Shown: positions 9,344 to 17,286 of the stretch, piece by piece | How positions within the stretch are numbered: the first letter of the stretch is position 1 | Layout of the letters: every line of letters starts with the position of its first letter | DNA from: Niastella koreensis GR20-10 | GTDB lineage: Bacteria > Bacteroidota > Bacteroidia > Chitinophagales > Chitinophagaceae | Direction of reading: 5' to 3' | Assembly (NCBI RefSeq): GCF_000246855.1 | Contig: NC_016609.1 | Location: 3,534,001-3,598,000, forward strand | DNA length: 64,000 bases | Program-made: the position numbers and the translations under genes | Notes under the pieces: generated by a model | What the model saw: only the letters and a program-made list of their open reading frames with translations | The model's database searches: none | Told to the model about the DNA's origin: nothing

Positions 9344-10018
9344 ATGACGAATAATACGAATACTCAACCCGCCCAGGAAATTGACCGTAGGACCCGGCTT
9401 GAAATTATTGGCACTGTGCTGTTATCTATTGCTTCCCTGGTAGTAGCCTGGTGCACTTACCAAAGCACGCTCTGGAATGGAGAACAGGATTTCCGGATGG
9501 CGGAGGCCAATATTTGTTACCGGCGGGCCAATGAATTCACCGTGCTGGCGGCCCAGCAACGGGAAATGGATGCATCGATCACCTTGAGTTTTTTGGAAGC
9601 CGTTATAGATAAACGGCAGGACAGGATCGATTATTACCTGAAACGGAGCGATTCTGAATTAGCACATATTTTAACAAACTGGCTTAACACAAACCCTTTG
9701 AAAAACACCAACTCGCCAGCCAATCCCCTGAATATGCCAGCCTATCAACGAATGACGCAGGTGTCAAAAAATTCATCAGACTCAGCCATGCGCAAGGCGG
9801 AAGAATTATGGCGTGAAGCAAAGCGGAACAATACCTTCTCCGATAAGTATACCTTGTTTACAGTTATCTTTAGCCTCGTTGTGTTCCTTTGTGCTGTTGG
9901 CACCAAACTTACAAAGATAAAAGTAGCTTACACCTGTCTGATTTTTGCCAGTAGTATATTTTTTCTAACCCTTATCCTGCTGATCGTTACCATGCCGGTG
10001 GCACGAATAAACCCGTAA
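9344..10018 (+). CDS. small integral membrane protein of unknown function
   Basis: A 224-residue protein with three predicted membrane segments: one near residues 20-40 (IIGTVLLSIASLVVAWCTY) and two close to the C-terminus (LFTVIFSLVVFLCAVG and IFASSIFFLTLILLIV). Between them lies a long charged, probably helical cytoplasmic or periplasmic region (about 45-165) rich in Arg, Glu and Gln. The layout resembles DUF4337-type bacterial proteins, but I cannot confirm that. It is followed by a Crp/Fnr regulator on the same strand; no functional link can be shown. Confidence 0.7.
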   Translation: MTNNTNTQPAQEIDRRTRLEIIGTVLLSIASLVVAWCTYQSTLWNGEQDFRMAEANICYRRANEFTVLAAQQREMDASITLSFLEAVIDKRQDRIDYYLKRSDSELAHILTNWLNTNPLKNTNSPANPLNMPAYQRMTQVSKNSSDSAMRKAEELWREAKRNNTFSDKYTLFTVIFSLVVFLCAVGTKLTKIKVAYTCLIFASSIFFLTLILLIVTMPVARINP

Positions 10019-10076
10019 TAAATTTGTGACCTGAGTTATAGTTGTAAATTGCATAATTTGTGTGATTTTTAACGTT

Positions 10077-10640
10077 ATGACAATTGACGCGATCCTGGAT
10101 AATATTCATCCACTTCCGGCGGCATCGAAACAAGCCATAAAACCATACATTACAGAAGTTAACTACTCCAAAGGACATATTCTGTTTCAGGTAGACAAGA
10201 TCAAAATGAACTTCTATTTTCTTAAGAAAGGATTGGTAAGGGCCTATGCTCACCAGGGAGATCATGAGGTAACGTTCTGGTTTGGGCAGGAAGGCGAGCC
10301 GGTAATTTCAATGAATAGCTACGTTAAAAATACAAAAGGCTATGAAAACATAGAATTACTGGAAGATTGTGAATTCTATGAACTAAATGCAAACGATCTG
10401 CATAGACTTTTCCTGGAAGACATACACATAGCTAACTGGGGACGGCGGTTTGCCGAACAGGAAATGATAAGGATCGAAGAAAGACTGATCTCCCGCCAAT
10501 TCAGAACTGCTACAGAACGGTACAAAGAATTATTAAAAGAAACACCTGACCTGGTGCAACGGGTAGCTTTAGGTCATATCGCCTCCTATTTAGGCATCAC
10601 CCAGGTAAGCCTGAGCCGCATCAGGGCCGAGATCAGGTAA
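10077..10640 (+). CDS. Crp/Fnr-family transcriptional regulator
   Basis: A 187-residue protein. Residues about 15-120 form a cyclic-nucleotide-binding-like beta-roll (YSKGHILFQVDKIKMNFYFL, then GLVRAYAHQGDHEVTFWFG), and the C-terminus is a short Crp-type helix-turn-helix (IASYLGITQVSLSRIRAEI). The cAMP-binding Arg/Ser motif is not evident, so it probably belongs to the Bacteroidota group with an unknown ligand. I chose the ATG at 10077 rather than the GTG five codons earlier because the conserved start of the domain follows it directly. An SMR-family efflux gene begins 76 bp downstream and is the likely regulated partner. Confidence 0.88.
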   Translation: MTIDAILDNIHPLPAASKQAIKPYITEVNYSKGHILFQVDKIKMNFYFLKKGLVRAYAHQGDHEVTFWFGQEGEPVISMNSYVKNTKGYENIELLEDCEFYELNANDLHRLFLEDIHIANWGRRFAEQEMIRIEERLISRQFRTATERYKELLKETPDLVQRVALGHIASYLGITQVSLSRIRAEIR

Positions 10641-10716
10641 CTCCTTATTATTTATCATTTGTAAAATTTTTTCCCGGGCCCAGCGCTGATCTTTGTGGCA
10701 CACAAAAAGGGATAAT

Positions 10717-11043
10717 ATGAACTTTATTATTTTGATCATTGCAGGATTGCTGGAAGTAGGGTTTGCATCCTGTTTGGGAAAAGCCAGGGAAACAACAGGC
10801 AGCACATCTGCCTTATGGTACACAGGATTTTTTATTGCCTTATCTGTAAGTATGATGCTGTTGATGAAAGCAACCAAAACCATTCCCATGGGTACGGCTT
10901 ATGCAGTATGGACCGGTATTGGCGCGGCAGGCACTATGTTAATGGGCATCTTTATTTTTAAAGAACCTGCTACTTTCTGGCGGATGTTCTTCCTCATTAC
11001 TTTAATTGCTTCAGTATTTGGATTGAAATACGTATCACACTAA
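10717..11043 (+). CDS. SMR-family small multidrug / guanidinium exporter (SugE/Gdx-like)
   Basis: A 108-residue, four-helix inner-membrane protein. The key acidic residue of the family is at Glu13 in AGLLEVGFA, and the second half has the conserved PMGTAYAVWTGIGAAG segment and FKEPAT loop. SugE/Gdx proteins exchange guanidinium or quaternary ammonium ions for protons as dual-topology dimers. The ATG at 10717 with a purine-rich AAAAAGGGATA just upstream is preferred to earlier non-ATG starts. It follows the Crp/Fnr gene, and a strong hairpin lies about 130 bp after its stop. Confidence 0.9.
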   Translation: MNFIILIIAGLLEVGFASCLGKARETTGSTSALWYTGFFIALSVSMMLLMKATKTIPMGTAYAVWTGIGAAGTMLMGIFIFKEPATFWRMFFLITLIASVFGLKYVSH

Positions 11044-11170
11044 GACTTTACAGGAACTGCATAACCACAGCCACTAATAAACATTACTTGCTATAATATA
11101 TACAACTGACATAACTTATCATGTATTCATAACCGTTTGCATTTTCCAAAGCTTTGAAGTATACATAAAC

Positions 11171-11199
11171 AGATCAGGCGCCCCTGTGGCGCCTGATCT
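11171..11199. terminator. bidirectional terminator hairpin
   Basis: Perfect 12-bp stem AGATCAGGCGCC / GGCGCCTGATCT with a 5-nt loop, followed by tcttttat. It sits between the convergent SMR gene and the enolase-superfamily gene and can serve both. Confidence 0.8.
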
Positions 11200-11225
11200 T
11201 CTTTTATAGCCATGCATTAACCACT

Positions 11226-12497
11226 CTATTCAAAAAACGGCATGCCCGGTAACGCATACTTCTTCATTCCCGCTTCATTGATCTCTACACCAATACCCGG
11301 CTTTTCCGATACGGTAATAAAACTGTTGTTCACCCATTCACCATTATACGTCACAATTTCTTTGAACATGGGATCGGTATGAAAATAAGACTGCCATTCC
11401 AGGATCATGAAATTAGGCACCGAAGCGCAAACATGGGCCGAAGCCATGGCGCCCAGATACGATGCCACCATATGCGGTGCAAAGGGCACATAGTATAAAC
11501 TGGCCAGGTTGGCAATGCGTTGCCCCTCACCCAGCCCGCCACATTTTTGCAGATCGGGCATAATGATATCAACCGCGCCAATCTCCAGCATTCTTCTGAA
11601 CCCATAGGCCAGGTACTGGTTCTCGCCTACACAAATAGGTGTGGTGGTTGAATCGGAGATGAGTTTATACGCTTCCACATTCTCGGCAGGCACCGGCTCT
11701 TCGAGCCACATCAGGTTCAATGGTTCCAGTCTTTTTGCAATGGCATGCCCCGTCACCGCATCATACCGCCCATGCATATCGGCGCAGATATCGATGGTGG
11801 GACCTGCGGCTTCACGGGCCGCAGACAACTGATCGTACATGCGCTGCAATTCGGCCGGACTCGCCGTCCAGTTGTACCGGTCGTATTTATTAGGATCATT
11901 CGCCTGGTCAAGATCGAACTTGATGGCATTAAAACCCATCGATTTTGCCTTCTTTGCGGCTTCGGCAAAATCAGCAGGAGTAGGCAGGTCCCGCTGATAC
12001 AGCGCTGTGTCGCAATACACCCGCACTTTATCGCGGAACTTACCGCCCAGCAATTGATACACCGGTAACTGCAGGGCTTTACCCGCCAGGTCCCACAACG
12101 CGGTTTCTATGGCCGACAAAACCGCCACATACATCCCGGCCTGGGCGCCCTGAAAAAAACCGGATTTGCGGATGTCTTCAAACAGGCGGTGCACATTCAA
12201 CGGACTTTTCCCTTTAATACGTTCCCCGAAATTCTTTACCAGGTGATAGGTGCCGGGAATAGCATCCACGCCCTCGCCACAACCCCAGATGTCCTGGTTG
12301 GTGTATATTTTTACAAACAGGCTACCCTTGATATACCCGCACTTTATATCGGTGATCTTTAAATTGGCCGGGGGCGACGCTTTTGGCGTTCGTTCCACCG
12401 CCTGTTCATACCCTTGCCCGAAGGTTGCAAAAGGAGACATTGCGGCGGCAATTGCAGCCTTGGTTATAAATGATCTTCTTGAATTATAGTTAGACAT
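11226..12497 (-). CDS. exported enolase-superfamily sugar-acid dehydratase (galactonate dehydratase-like)
   Basis: A 423-residue mandelate racemase/muconate lactonising enzyme-type protein. The visible active-site elements resemble D-galactonate dehydratase: Lys in AIKFDLD, metal ligands in ICADMHGRY (Asp), WLEEPVPAE (Glu) and ICVGENQY (Glu), then IIMPDLQKCGG and the catalytic His in FAPHMVASY. The N-terminus has a Tat-like signal (SRRSFITKAAIAAAMSPFATFG). The ATG at 12497 is preferred to an in-frame start 75 bp upstream because the intervening residues come from an AT-rich intergenic repeat. It follows an RraA-like gene on the same strand and is the last gene of the sugar-acid operon. The exact substrate is not settled. 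Confidence 0.87.
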   Translation of the reverse strand: MSNYNSRRSFITKAAIAAAMSPFATFGQGYEQAVERTPKASPPANLKITDIKCGYIKGSLFVKIYTNQDIWGCGEGVDAIPGTYHLVKNFGERIKGKSPLNVHRLFEDIRKSGFFQGAQAGMYVAVLSAIETALWDLAGKALQLPVYQLLGGKFRDKVRVYCDTALYQRDLPTPADFAEAAKKAKSMGFNAIKFDLDQANDPNKYDRYNWTASPAELQRMYDQLSAAREAAGPTIDICADMHGRYDAVTGHAIAKRLEPLNLMWLEEPVPAENVEAYKLISDSTTTPICVGENQYLAYGFRRMLEIGAVDIIMPDLQKCGGLGEGQRIANLASLYYVPFAPHMVASYLGAMASAHVCASVPNFMILEWQSYFHTDPMFKEIVTYNGEWVNNSFITVSEKPGIGVEINEAGMKKYALPGMPFFE

Positions 12498-12526
12498 TGT
12501 TTTTGTTTTATGCATTTGAAATAATG

Positions 12527-12644
12527 AATATTGAATATCGAATGTCCAATGTTGAAGTGAATACAAATACAAGTAATCGGAAATTGAAAACCGGGAACTG
12601 TATTCCCTTCATCATTCAATATTCAACATTCGATATTCAATATT
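12527..12644. repeat. 19-bp inverted repeat flanking an intergenic spacer
   Basis: Arms 12527-12545 and 12626-12644 are exact reverse complements (AATATTGAATATCGAATGT and its complement). The 80-bp interior and flanks repeat variants of attcaacattcgatattcaat. The same phrase occurs near 4.3 kb. It lies between two genes of the same operon, so it is transcribed and could form a long hairpin. Confidence 0.75.
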
Positions 12645-12689
12645 TTGTCTTTACTTTCTCATTCCTCATTTTTAATGCTTCATTTCTCA

Positions 12690-13625
12690 TTACCAGGTTC
12701 TGCCTTTTAGAAACTCCTGGATCTGACTTTTAGAAACCGGTAACTCATTCATATGCTCATTGAGCCATTTGGAAAAATCCTTTTCTATCTCGTCGCTCCA
12801 GCGGCTATCGATTTGTCCCGGCGTATATTTTCCTTCGCGTAACCGCTGATGCCCGAACAGGTCGCGCAGCCGCACAATCTCGGAAGTCTTTACTACTTTT
12901 TCGGCCAGGTGTGGCGGAATAAAGATCACGCCGCCATCCCGCCCCAGCACCACATCACCAGGCATCACAGTGGCTTTGCCAATGCGTGTGGGTGTATTGA
13001 TGCCAACCAGGGTGGTGTTTAATTCGCCATCGGGATTGTTCAGGTGATGCGAAGGATGGTAACTACGGAAGAATGACGTAAATGACCCGATCTCCCTGAG
13101 GCCTTTTATGTCGCGAATGGCGCCATCGTATACAATGCCATTCCCGGTTTTTGCAAATATGGAATTGCCCAGGTTATCACCAATGGTGGGACCATCTTCA
13201 TAGGCATCGAACTGATCTACCACATACACATCGCGTTTCACCAGCAGATCGATAGGCCAGGAGTTTTGTGATTTCACCCGTTTATCGCGCACGCCAAATT
13301 TGTCTATCACCCGGTGAATATCGGGGCGGCCCGGCATAAAGATCGCAGTGACCGCGCGACCCACCAGCACACTGTCAGGGTTAATGGTTTTCCATTCGCC
13401 ATCATACTGGTGTTTGTAATTTTCATTGCGCAATACGGCCCAGGCTTCTTCCAGCGTCACCAGCTTCATACGATCGAGAATGCTGTCGGGTACTTTAGGT
13501 CTGCCATCTGCAAAGCGATCACCTTTCCATTCGGGAGTGAGGGCGATCAGCTGATCGTGAGAGATCTGTTGGGAGTAGCCTGTTAAGTTAAGTAGCGTTA
13601 GTATAATTAGTAGATTCCTTTTCAT
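12690..13625 (-). CDS. exported RraA-like protein, probable keto-acid aldolase (copy 1)
   Basis: A 311-residue protein with a clear signal peptide (MKRNLLIILTLLNLTGYSQQ). The core about 80-260 is an RraA/HMG-CHA-aldolase-like domain with GDNLGNSIFAK, the active-site GAIRD (Arg, Asp) and PGDVVLGRDGGVIFIP. Known for the fold: it either inhibits RNase E (RraA proper) or cleaves or decarboxylates 2-keto acids such as 4-hydroxy-4-methyl-2-oxoglutarate. Retention of G-x-x-R-D and export argue for the enzyme role. It is about half identical by eye to the paralogue at 16251-17174, and each sits immediately upstream of an enolase-superfamily dehydratase gene. Confidence 0.85.
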   Translation of the reverse strand: MKRNLLIILTLLNLTGYSQQISHDQLIALTPEWKGDRFADGRPKVPDSILDRMKLVTLEEAWAVLRNENYKHQYDGEWKTINPDSVLVGRAVTAIFMPGRPDIHRVIDKFGVRDKRVKSQNSWPIDLLVKRDVYVVDQFDAYEDGPTIGDNLGNSIFAKTGNGIVYDGAIRDIKGLREIGSFTSFFRSYHPSHHLNNPDGELNTTLVGINTPTRIGKATVMPGDVVLGRDGGVIFIPPHLAEKVVKTSEIVRLRDLFGHQRLREGKYTPGQIDSRWSDEIEKDFSKWLNEHMNELPVSKSQIQEFLKGRTW

Positions 13626-13720
13626 AAAATAGCTTTAATCGTGAAACGTCAAACGTGAAAGGATTCGCGTAAATCGGCAATCGGAAACAACCTCGCGATT
13701 TTATTCAACCTGTTAATATG

Positions 13721-14683
13721 TCAACTTGTTAACTTGTCAACCCTATCAACTTTGTCAACCCTATCAACCGGCTCATGCGTATTCCAATAACTGGCTAATG
13801 ACGACCCCGACACATTCATGACCGGTCCAAAGATGGCCGGCGCCAGGCCGGCGGTAGATAACTTGCCCATAGCGAGTGCCAATCCCGATGCAAGCCCGGC
13901 ATTTTGCATTCCCACTTCCAGGGCGATGGTGCGGCAATCGCGTTCATGAAACCGCAGCAACCTGGCCGACCAATACCCCAGAACATACCCCAGCACGTTA
14001 TGAAGGATAGTAGCTGCCAGCAACAGAATGCCAACTTTAATAAGATTATCCCTACCCGCCGCGGTAATAACAACCAGGATCAGGGCAATACCTGCCATGG
14101 ATACCAGCGGCATGGCTTTGTCGAGCCATTTGAATCTTCCGCGAACGAGGTAATGAAATAACAATCCGGCCGTACAGGGAATGATCACGATCTTGGTAAT
14201 ATCCCAGGCCATGCTCCAGAAGTCGATAACGACAAAACTGCCACCCAGCAAACGCATCAACAATGGAGTTAAAAAAGGCGCCAGCATGGTTGAAATGGTG
14301 GTGACCGATACCGATAATGCCAGGTTGCCCTTGGCCAGGTAACACATTACATTGGAGGCTAATCCACTGGGGCAACAACCTACCAGGATAATACCAGCCG
14401 CAATCTCCGGGGGAAAGTGGAACAGCGTGGCCAGCGAGAATCCTATCAGCGGCATAATTACATAATGACACACCACACCTACGATGATACCTTTCGGCAT
14501 ACGCACCACATTGGCAAAATCTTTCAGACTTAATTCTGTTCCCATCCCGAACATGATGAGTTGTAACAAAGGAATAATGAGGGCCGACAGTTTAAAGTCA
14601 CCAATGGTTTTAAAATACTGCGGGAAACACATAGCCAGACTCACTACTGCAATGATCACCAGGGTAAAGGAATGTCCTTTCAT
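13721..14683 (-). CDS. BASS-family (bile acid:sodium symporter-like) transporter
   Basis: A 320-residue inner-membrane protein with about ten hydrophobic segments. Family landmarks include FGMGTELSLKDFA near the start, GIILVGCCPSGLASNVMCYLAKGN (residues about 95-120) and EVGMQNAGLASGLA near 265-280. BASS and related carriers move organic anions such as keto acids and pantoate with sodium. The ATG at 14683 is preferred to an in-frame ATG 66 bp upstream that overlaps the preceding gene. The last 15 or so residues (EPVDRVDKVDRVDKLTS) come from an intergenic tandem phrase, so the real conserved end is probably near ASYWNTH. It sits between two dehydratase-aldolase pairs. Confidence 0.85.
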   Translation of the reverse strand: MKGHSFTLVIIAVVSLAMCFPQYFKTIGDFKLSALIIPLLQLIMFGMGTELSLKDFANVVRMPKGIIVGVVCHYVIMPLIGFSLATLFHFPPEIAAGIILVGCCPSGLASNVMCYLAKGNLALSVSVTTISTMLAPFLTPLLMRLLGGSFVVIDFWSMAWDITKIVIIPCTAGLLFHYLVRGRFKWLDKAMPLVSMAGIALILVVITAAGRDNLIKVGILLLAATILHNVLGYVLGYWSARLLRFHERDCRTIALEVGMQNAGLASGLALAMGKLSTAGLAPAIFGPVMNVSGSSLASYWNTHEPVDRVDKVDRVDKLTS

Positions 14684-14714
14684 GGAAATAGGTATTGATG
14701 TTGCGAATGATTTG

Positions 14715-16190
14715 TCAACTCCACAGCCTGTCGTGCGAACGCACATCATTCCATTCAGGCGTTGGCGCGAAATAGGTTTTATTGGTGGGGATCAAATGTT
14801 TTTTGATCTCTTCTTCCACCAGTTCTATCCCCAAACCAGGTGTCATAAGCGGTACGTTCGCATAACCCTTTTCAAACAGCTTGCGGCCATCGGTAGTTTT
14901 TACCAGTCCTGCCCACCATTCATTATCGAGGGAGTGATGCTCCAGCGCCAGGAAGTTCTGCGTGGCAGCCGCGCAATGCACATTGGCCATAAACGAAACC
15001 GGACTTCCTGCAAAATGCATAGCCATGGCCACGCCTTTTTCTTCCGCATAATCTCCAATACGTTTTGTTTCCAGGATGCCGCCCGCTGTAGCCAGATCAG
15101 GATGTACGATGTCAACAGCGCCGGCATCGATCAGTGGTTTGAACCCGTTGAGCAGGTAAATGTCCTCCCCCGTTAGTACCGGAGTTTCCAGTGCATCGGC
15201 CATTTTTTTGTATTGTTCGGTAAACTCCCAGGGCACCATATCTTCCAGCCAGGCCAGTCGGAAGGGTTCAACCTTCTTACCCCAGCGGATGGCGTTGTTC
15301 AGATCGAAGTGTCCGTAATGGTCACTCGAAATAGGGATTTCATAGCCCACTACCGAGCGTACATCGCTTACGATCTGCGCCATGCCATCCAATCCTTTTT
15401 CGGTGATCTGGATAGCGGTGAAAGGGTGTTTGGTGTTGGCGTAATCCATATAGCCTCCATTCCATTGCGCCAGGTTGCTGCCCCAGAATTTACTGTTCAC
15501 CAGCGCGCCTTCATTATTCTTTACTTCGCCAATGGAAATATCCATTTTTAACCAGGTCATGCCCTGTTCTTCGAGGCGATGTTTGATCTTTGCTTTAAAC
15601 TCATCAAAGGTGGGCGCCTCAGGCGTATCGGCATACATTCTTACTTTATCGCGATACCGGCCACCCAGCAATTGCCACACCGGTACATTATAGGCTTTGC
15701 CACACAGGTCCCACAGGGCCATTTCAACCGCACAAACGCCGCCCCCCTGCCGGGCATTTCCACCAAACTGGCGGATGGTTTTAAACAGCATCTCCACGTT
15801 GCATGGATTCTGTCCCAGGATGCGGCTCTTCAACATCAGGGCATAGCGTTCATCGGCGCCATCGCGCACTTCGCCCAGGCCATAGATGCCCTGGTTGGTA
15901 TCGATGCGAATAATGGGCGTGCGGCCTACATTCTGGATGATGCAATACCGCATATCGGTGATCTTCAATTCGCTGGGGTTTGAATAGCGGCTCACCTTTT
16001 CCGTGGTTTTCGCCAGGATCTCTTCAATAGGCCACAAAGCACTGGCGCCACCAAGCGCAATCCCGCCCAATGTAGATCGCTTTAAAAACGAACGCCGGCT
16101 ATTATGCGGTAGTTCTTTATGATTATGCTCCGTTTCCGGCTGCGGGTCCTTTAGCCCTAATTTGGTAAAAAATCGTTGAGATGGTGTCAT
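14715..16190 (-). CDS. Tat-type exported enolase-superfamily dehydratase (copy 2)
   Basis: A 491-residue protein of the mandelate racemase/muconate lactonising enzyme superfamily. It has a 30-residue polar leader and then a perfect Tat motif SRRSFLK (31-37) with a hydrophobic stretch (STLGGIALGGASALW). Active-site elements: Lys and Asp in WLKMDIS, Asp in ISSDHYGHFD, Glu in WLEDMVPWE, Glu in LTGEDIY, VHPDLATAGG and His in MAMHFAGSP. Likely reaction: dehydration of an aldonic or uronic acid to a 2-keto-3-deoxy acid. The BASS transporter start is 31 bp downstream and an RraA-like gene is 60 bp upstream, so an operon is likely. It is clearly divergent from the other dehydratase at 11226-12497. 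Confidence 0.87.
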   Translation of the reverse strand: MTPSQRFFTKLGLKDPQPETEHNHKELPHNSRRSFLKRSTLGGIALGGASALWPIEEILAKTTEKVSRYSNPSELKITDMRYCIIQNVGRTPIIRIDTNQGIYGLGEVRDGADERYALMLKSRILGQNPCNVEMLFKTIRQFGGNARQGGGVCAVEMALWDLCGKAYNVPVWQLLGGRYRDKVRMYADTPEAPTFDEFKAKIKHRLEEQGMTWLKMDISIGEVKNNEGALVNSKFWGSNLAQWNGGYMDYANTKHPFTAIQITEKGLDGMAQIVSDVRSVVGYEIPISSDHYGHFDLNNAIRWGKKVEPFRLAWLEDMVPWEFTEQYKKMADALETPVLTGEDIYLLNGFKPLIDAGAVDIVHPDLATAGGILETKRIGDYAEEKGVAMAMHFAGSPVSFMANVHCAAATQNFLALEHHSLDNEWWAGLVKTTDGRKLFEKGYANVPLMTPGLGIELVEEEIKKHLIPTNKTYFAPTPEWNDVRSHDRLWS

Positions 16191-16250
16191 GGTTGGATAT
16201 TTTTGTTTAATTGTTTTATAGAAGATATTCTGTTTAAATGAACGGGCGAA

Positions 16251-17174
16251 TTACCAGGTCCTATCTTTCATAAACTGATCCAGCTCCTGTCTTGTCATCG
16301 GCAGCTTATCAGCATTTGAGTCGAGCCATTTCAGGAAATCCTGTTTAATGGCATCGGTCCACTGGGTATCTATTTGCCCCGGGGTGTATTTGCCTTCGCG
16401 TAAACGTTGGTGGCCAAACTGATCGCGCAGGGAAATAAACTCCGCATTCAATACTACTTCTTCCAACAGGTGCGCAGGAATAAATACCACCCCGCCCTTC
16501 TTCGCCAGTATGGCATCACCGGGTAATACGGTAGCACGGCCTATGCGCACAGGTACATTAATGCCACCCAGCATCATTTGCTGGATGTAGGAAGGATCAT
16601 AGCCCTTGATCCAGGCGTTGAAACCTTTTATTTCCTCCAATCCTTCCATATCGCGTACCGAACCATAAAAAACGACCCCACGGCCGGATTTGGCGTAAAT
16701 AGCGTTGCCCAGGTTATCGCCTATCAACGTTCCATCTACCACTTTGCCATAACTATCGGCCACATAGATATCGCCGTTCTTTAATACATCAATCGGCCAT
16801 GAGTTGGGTGCGCCTATCCGGCCTTCGGCTTTTCCTTTATCTTTTACCAGTTTATCTACATCAGGGCGCATGGGCCAGTATTGGGCGGTTACCGCGCGGC
16901 CTGTCATGGCGGAGTCTTTATCCAGCACCATCCAGTCGCCCTCGAACTGGTTCATATATCCTTTGTTGCGTAAAATGCCCCAGGCTTCTTCAAGATGCAC
17001 GGCCTTCAGCCGTTGAAGTAATTTGTCAGATACATGTGGCCGTCCATCGGCAGACCGTTCGCCTTTCCATTCTGGCGTTATTGCTTTGATCTGATCGGGA
17101 GTGGGAGTTATCTGTTGGGCATGCACTGTTGTACAAAGCTGCAACAGCAGTAATAACAAGTAATTCTTTTTCAT
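16251..17174 (-). CDS. exported RraA-like protein, probable keto-acid aldolase (copy 2)
   Basis: A 307-residue paralogue of the 12690-13625 product. The signal peptide is clear (MKKNYLLLLLLQLCTTVHAQQ). The domain carries IGDNLGNAIYAKSGRG, the active-site GSVRD and PGDAILAKKGGVVFIP; where copy 1 has Arg-Asp before the Gly-Gly-Val this one has Lys-Lys. Both copies end in GKYTPGQID, a charged helix and a final RTW. With the dehydratase 60 bp downstream it forms the second dehydratase-aldolase pair of the operon. The aldolase role is inferred from the family and the neighbours. Confidence 0.85.
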   Translation of the reverse strand: MKKNYLLLLLLQLCTTVHAQQITPTPDQIKAITPEWKGERSADGRPHVSDKLLQRLKAVHLEEAWGILRNKGYMNQFEGDWMVLDKDSAMTGRAVTAQYWPMRPDVDKLVKDKGKAEGRIGAPNSWPIDVLKNGDIYVADSYGKVVDGTLIGDNLGNAIYAKSGRGVVFYGSVRDMEGLEEIKGFNAWIKGYDPSYIQQMMLGGINVPVRIGRATVLPGDAILAKKGGVVFIPAHLLEEVVLNAEFISLRDQFGHQRLREGKYTPGQIDTQWTDAIKQDFLKWLDSNADKLPMTRQELDQFMKDRTW

Positions 17175-17196
17175 ATAGTAGCCTTTTTAGTGAGTG

Positions 17197-17232
17197 GTCA
17201 GTAGTGAGTAGTGAGTGGGTTTCCGATATTCG
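17197..17232. repeat. dispersed intergenic 36-mer, copy 1
   Basis: A tgagtagtgagtgggt-type phrase followed by ttccgatattcg. It matches 34795-34830 at 33 of 36 positions although that copy is 17.6 kb away and in an unrelated intergenic region. Confidence 0.8.
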
Positions 17233-17286
17233 AGTCTCGCTTCTCCTTCCAATATCAACCCTATCACCTCCGTCAACTCTTTCAAC

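Noticed and set aside
14900-15127. ORFs antisense or out of frame to the enolase-superfamily and RraA genes
   Set aside because: The known-family frames explain these regions fully; the alternatives have no start context or family likeness.
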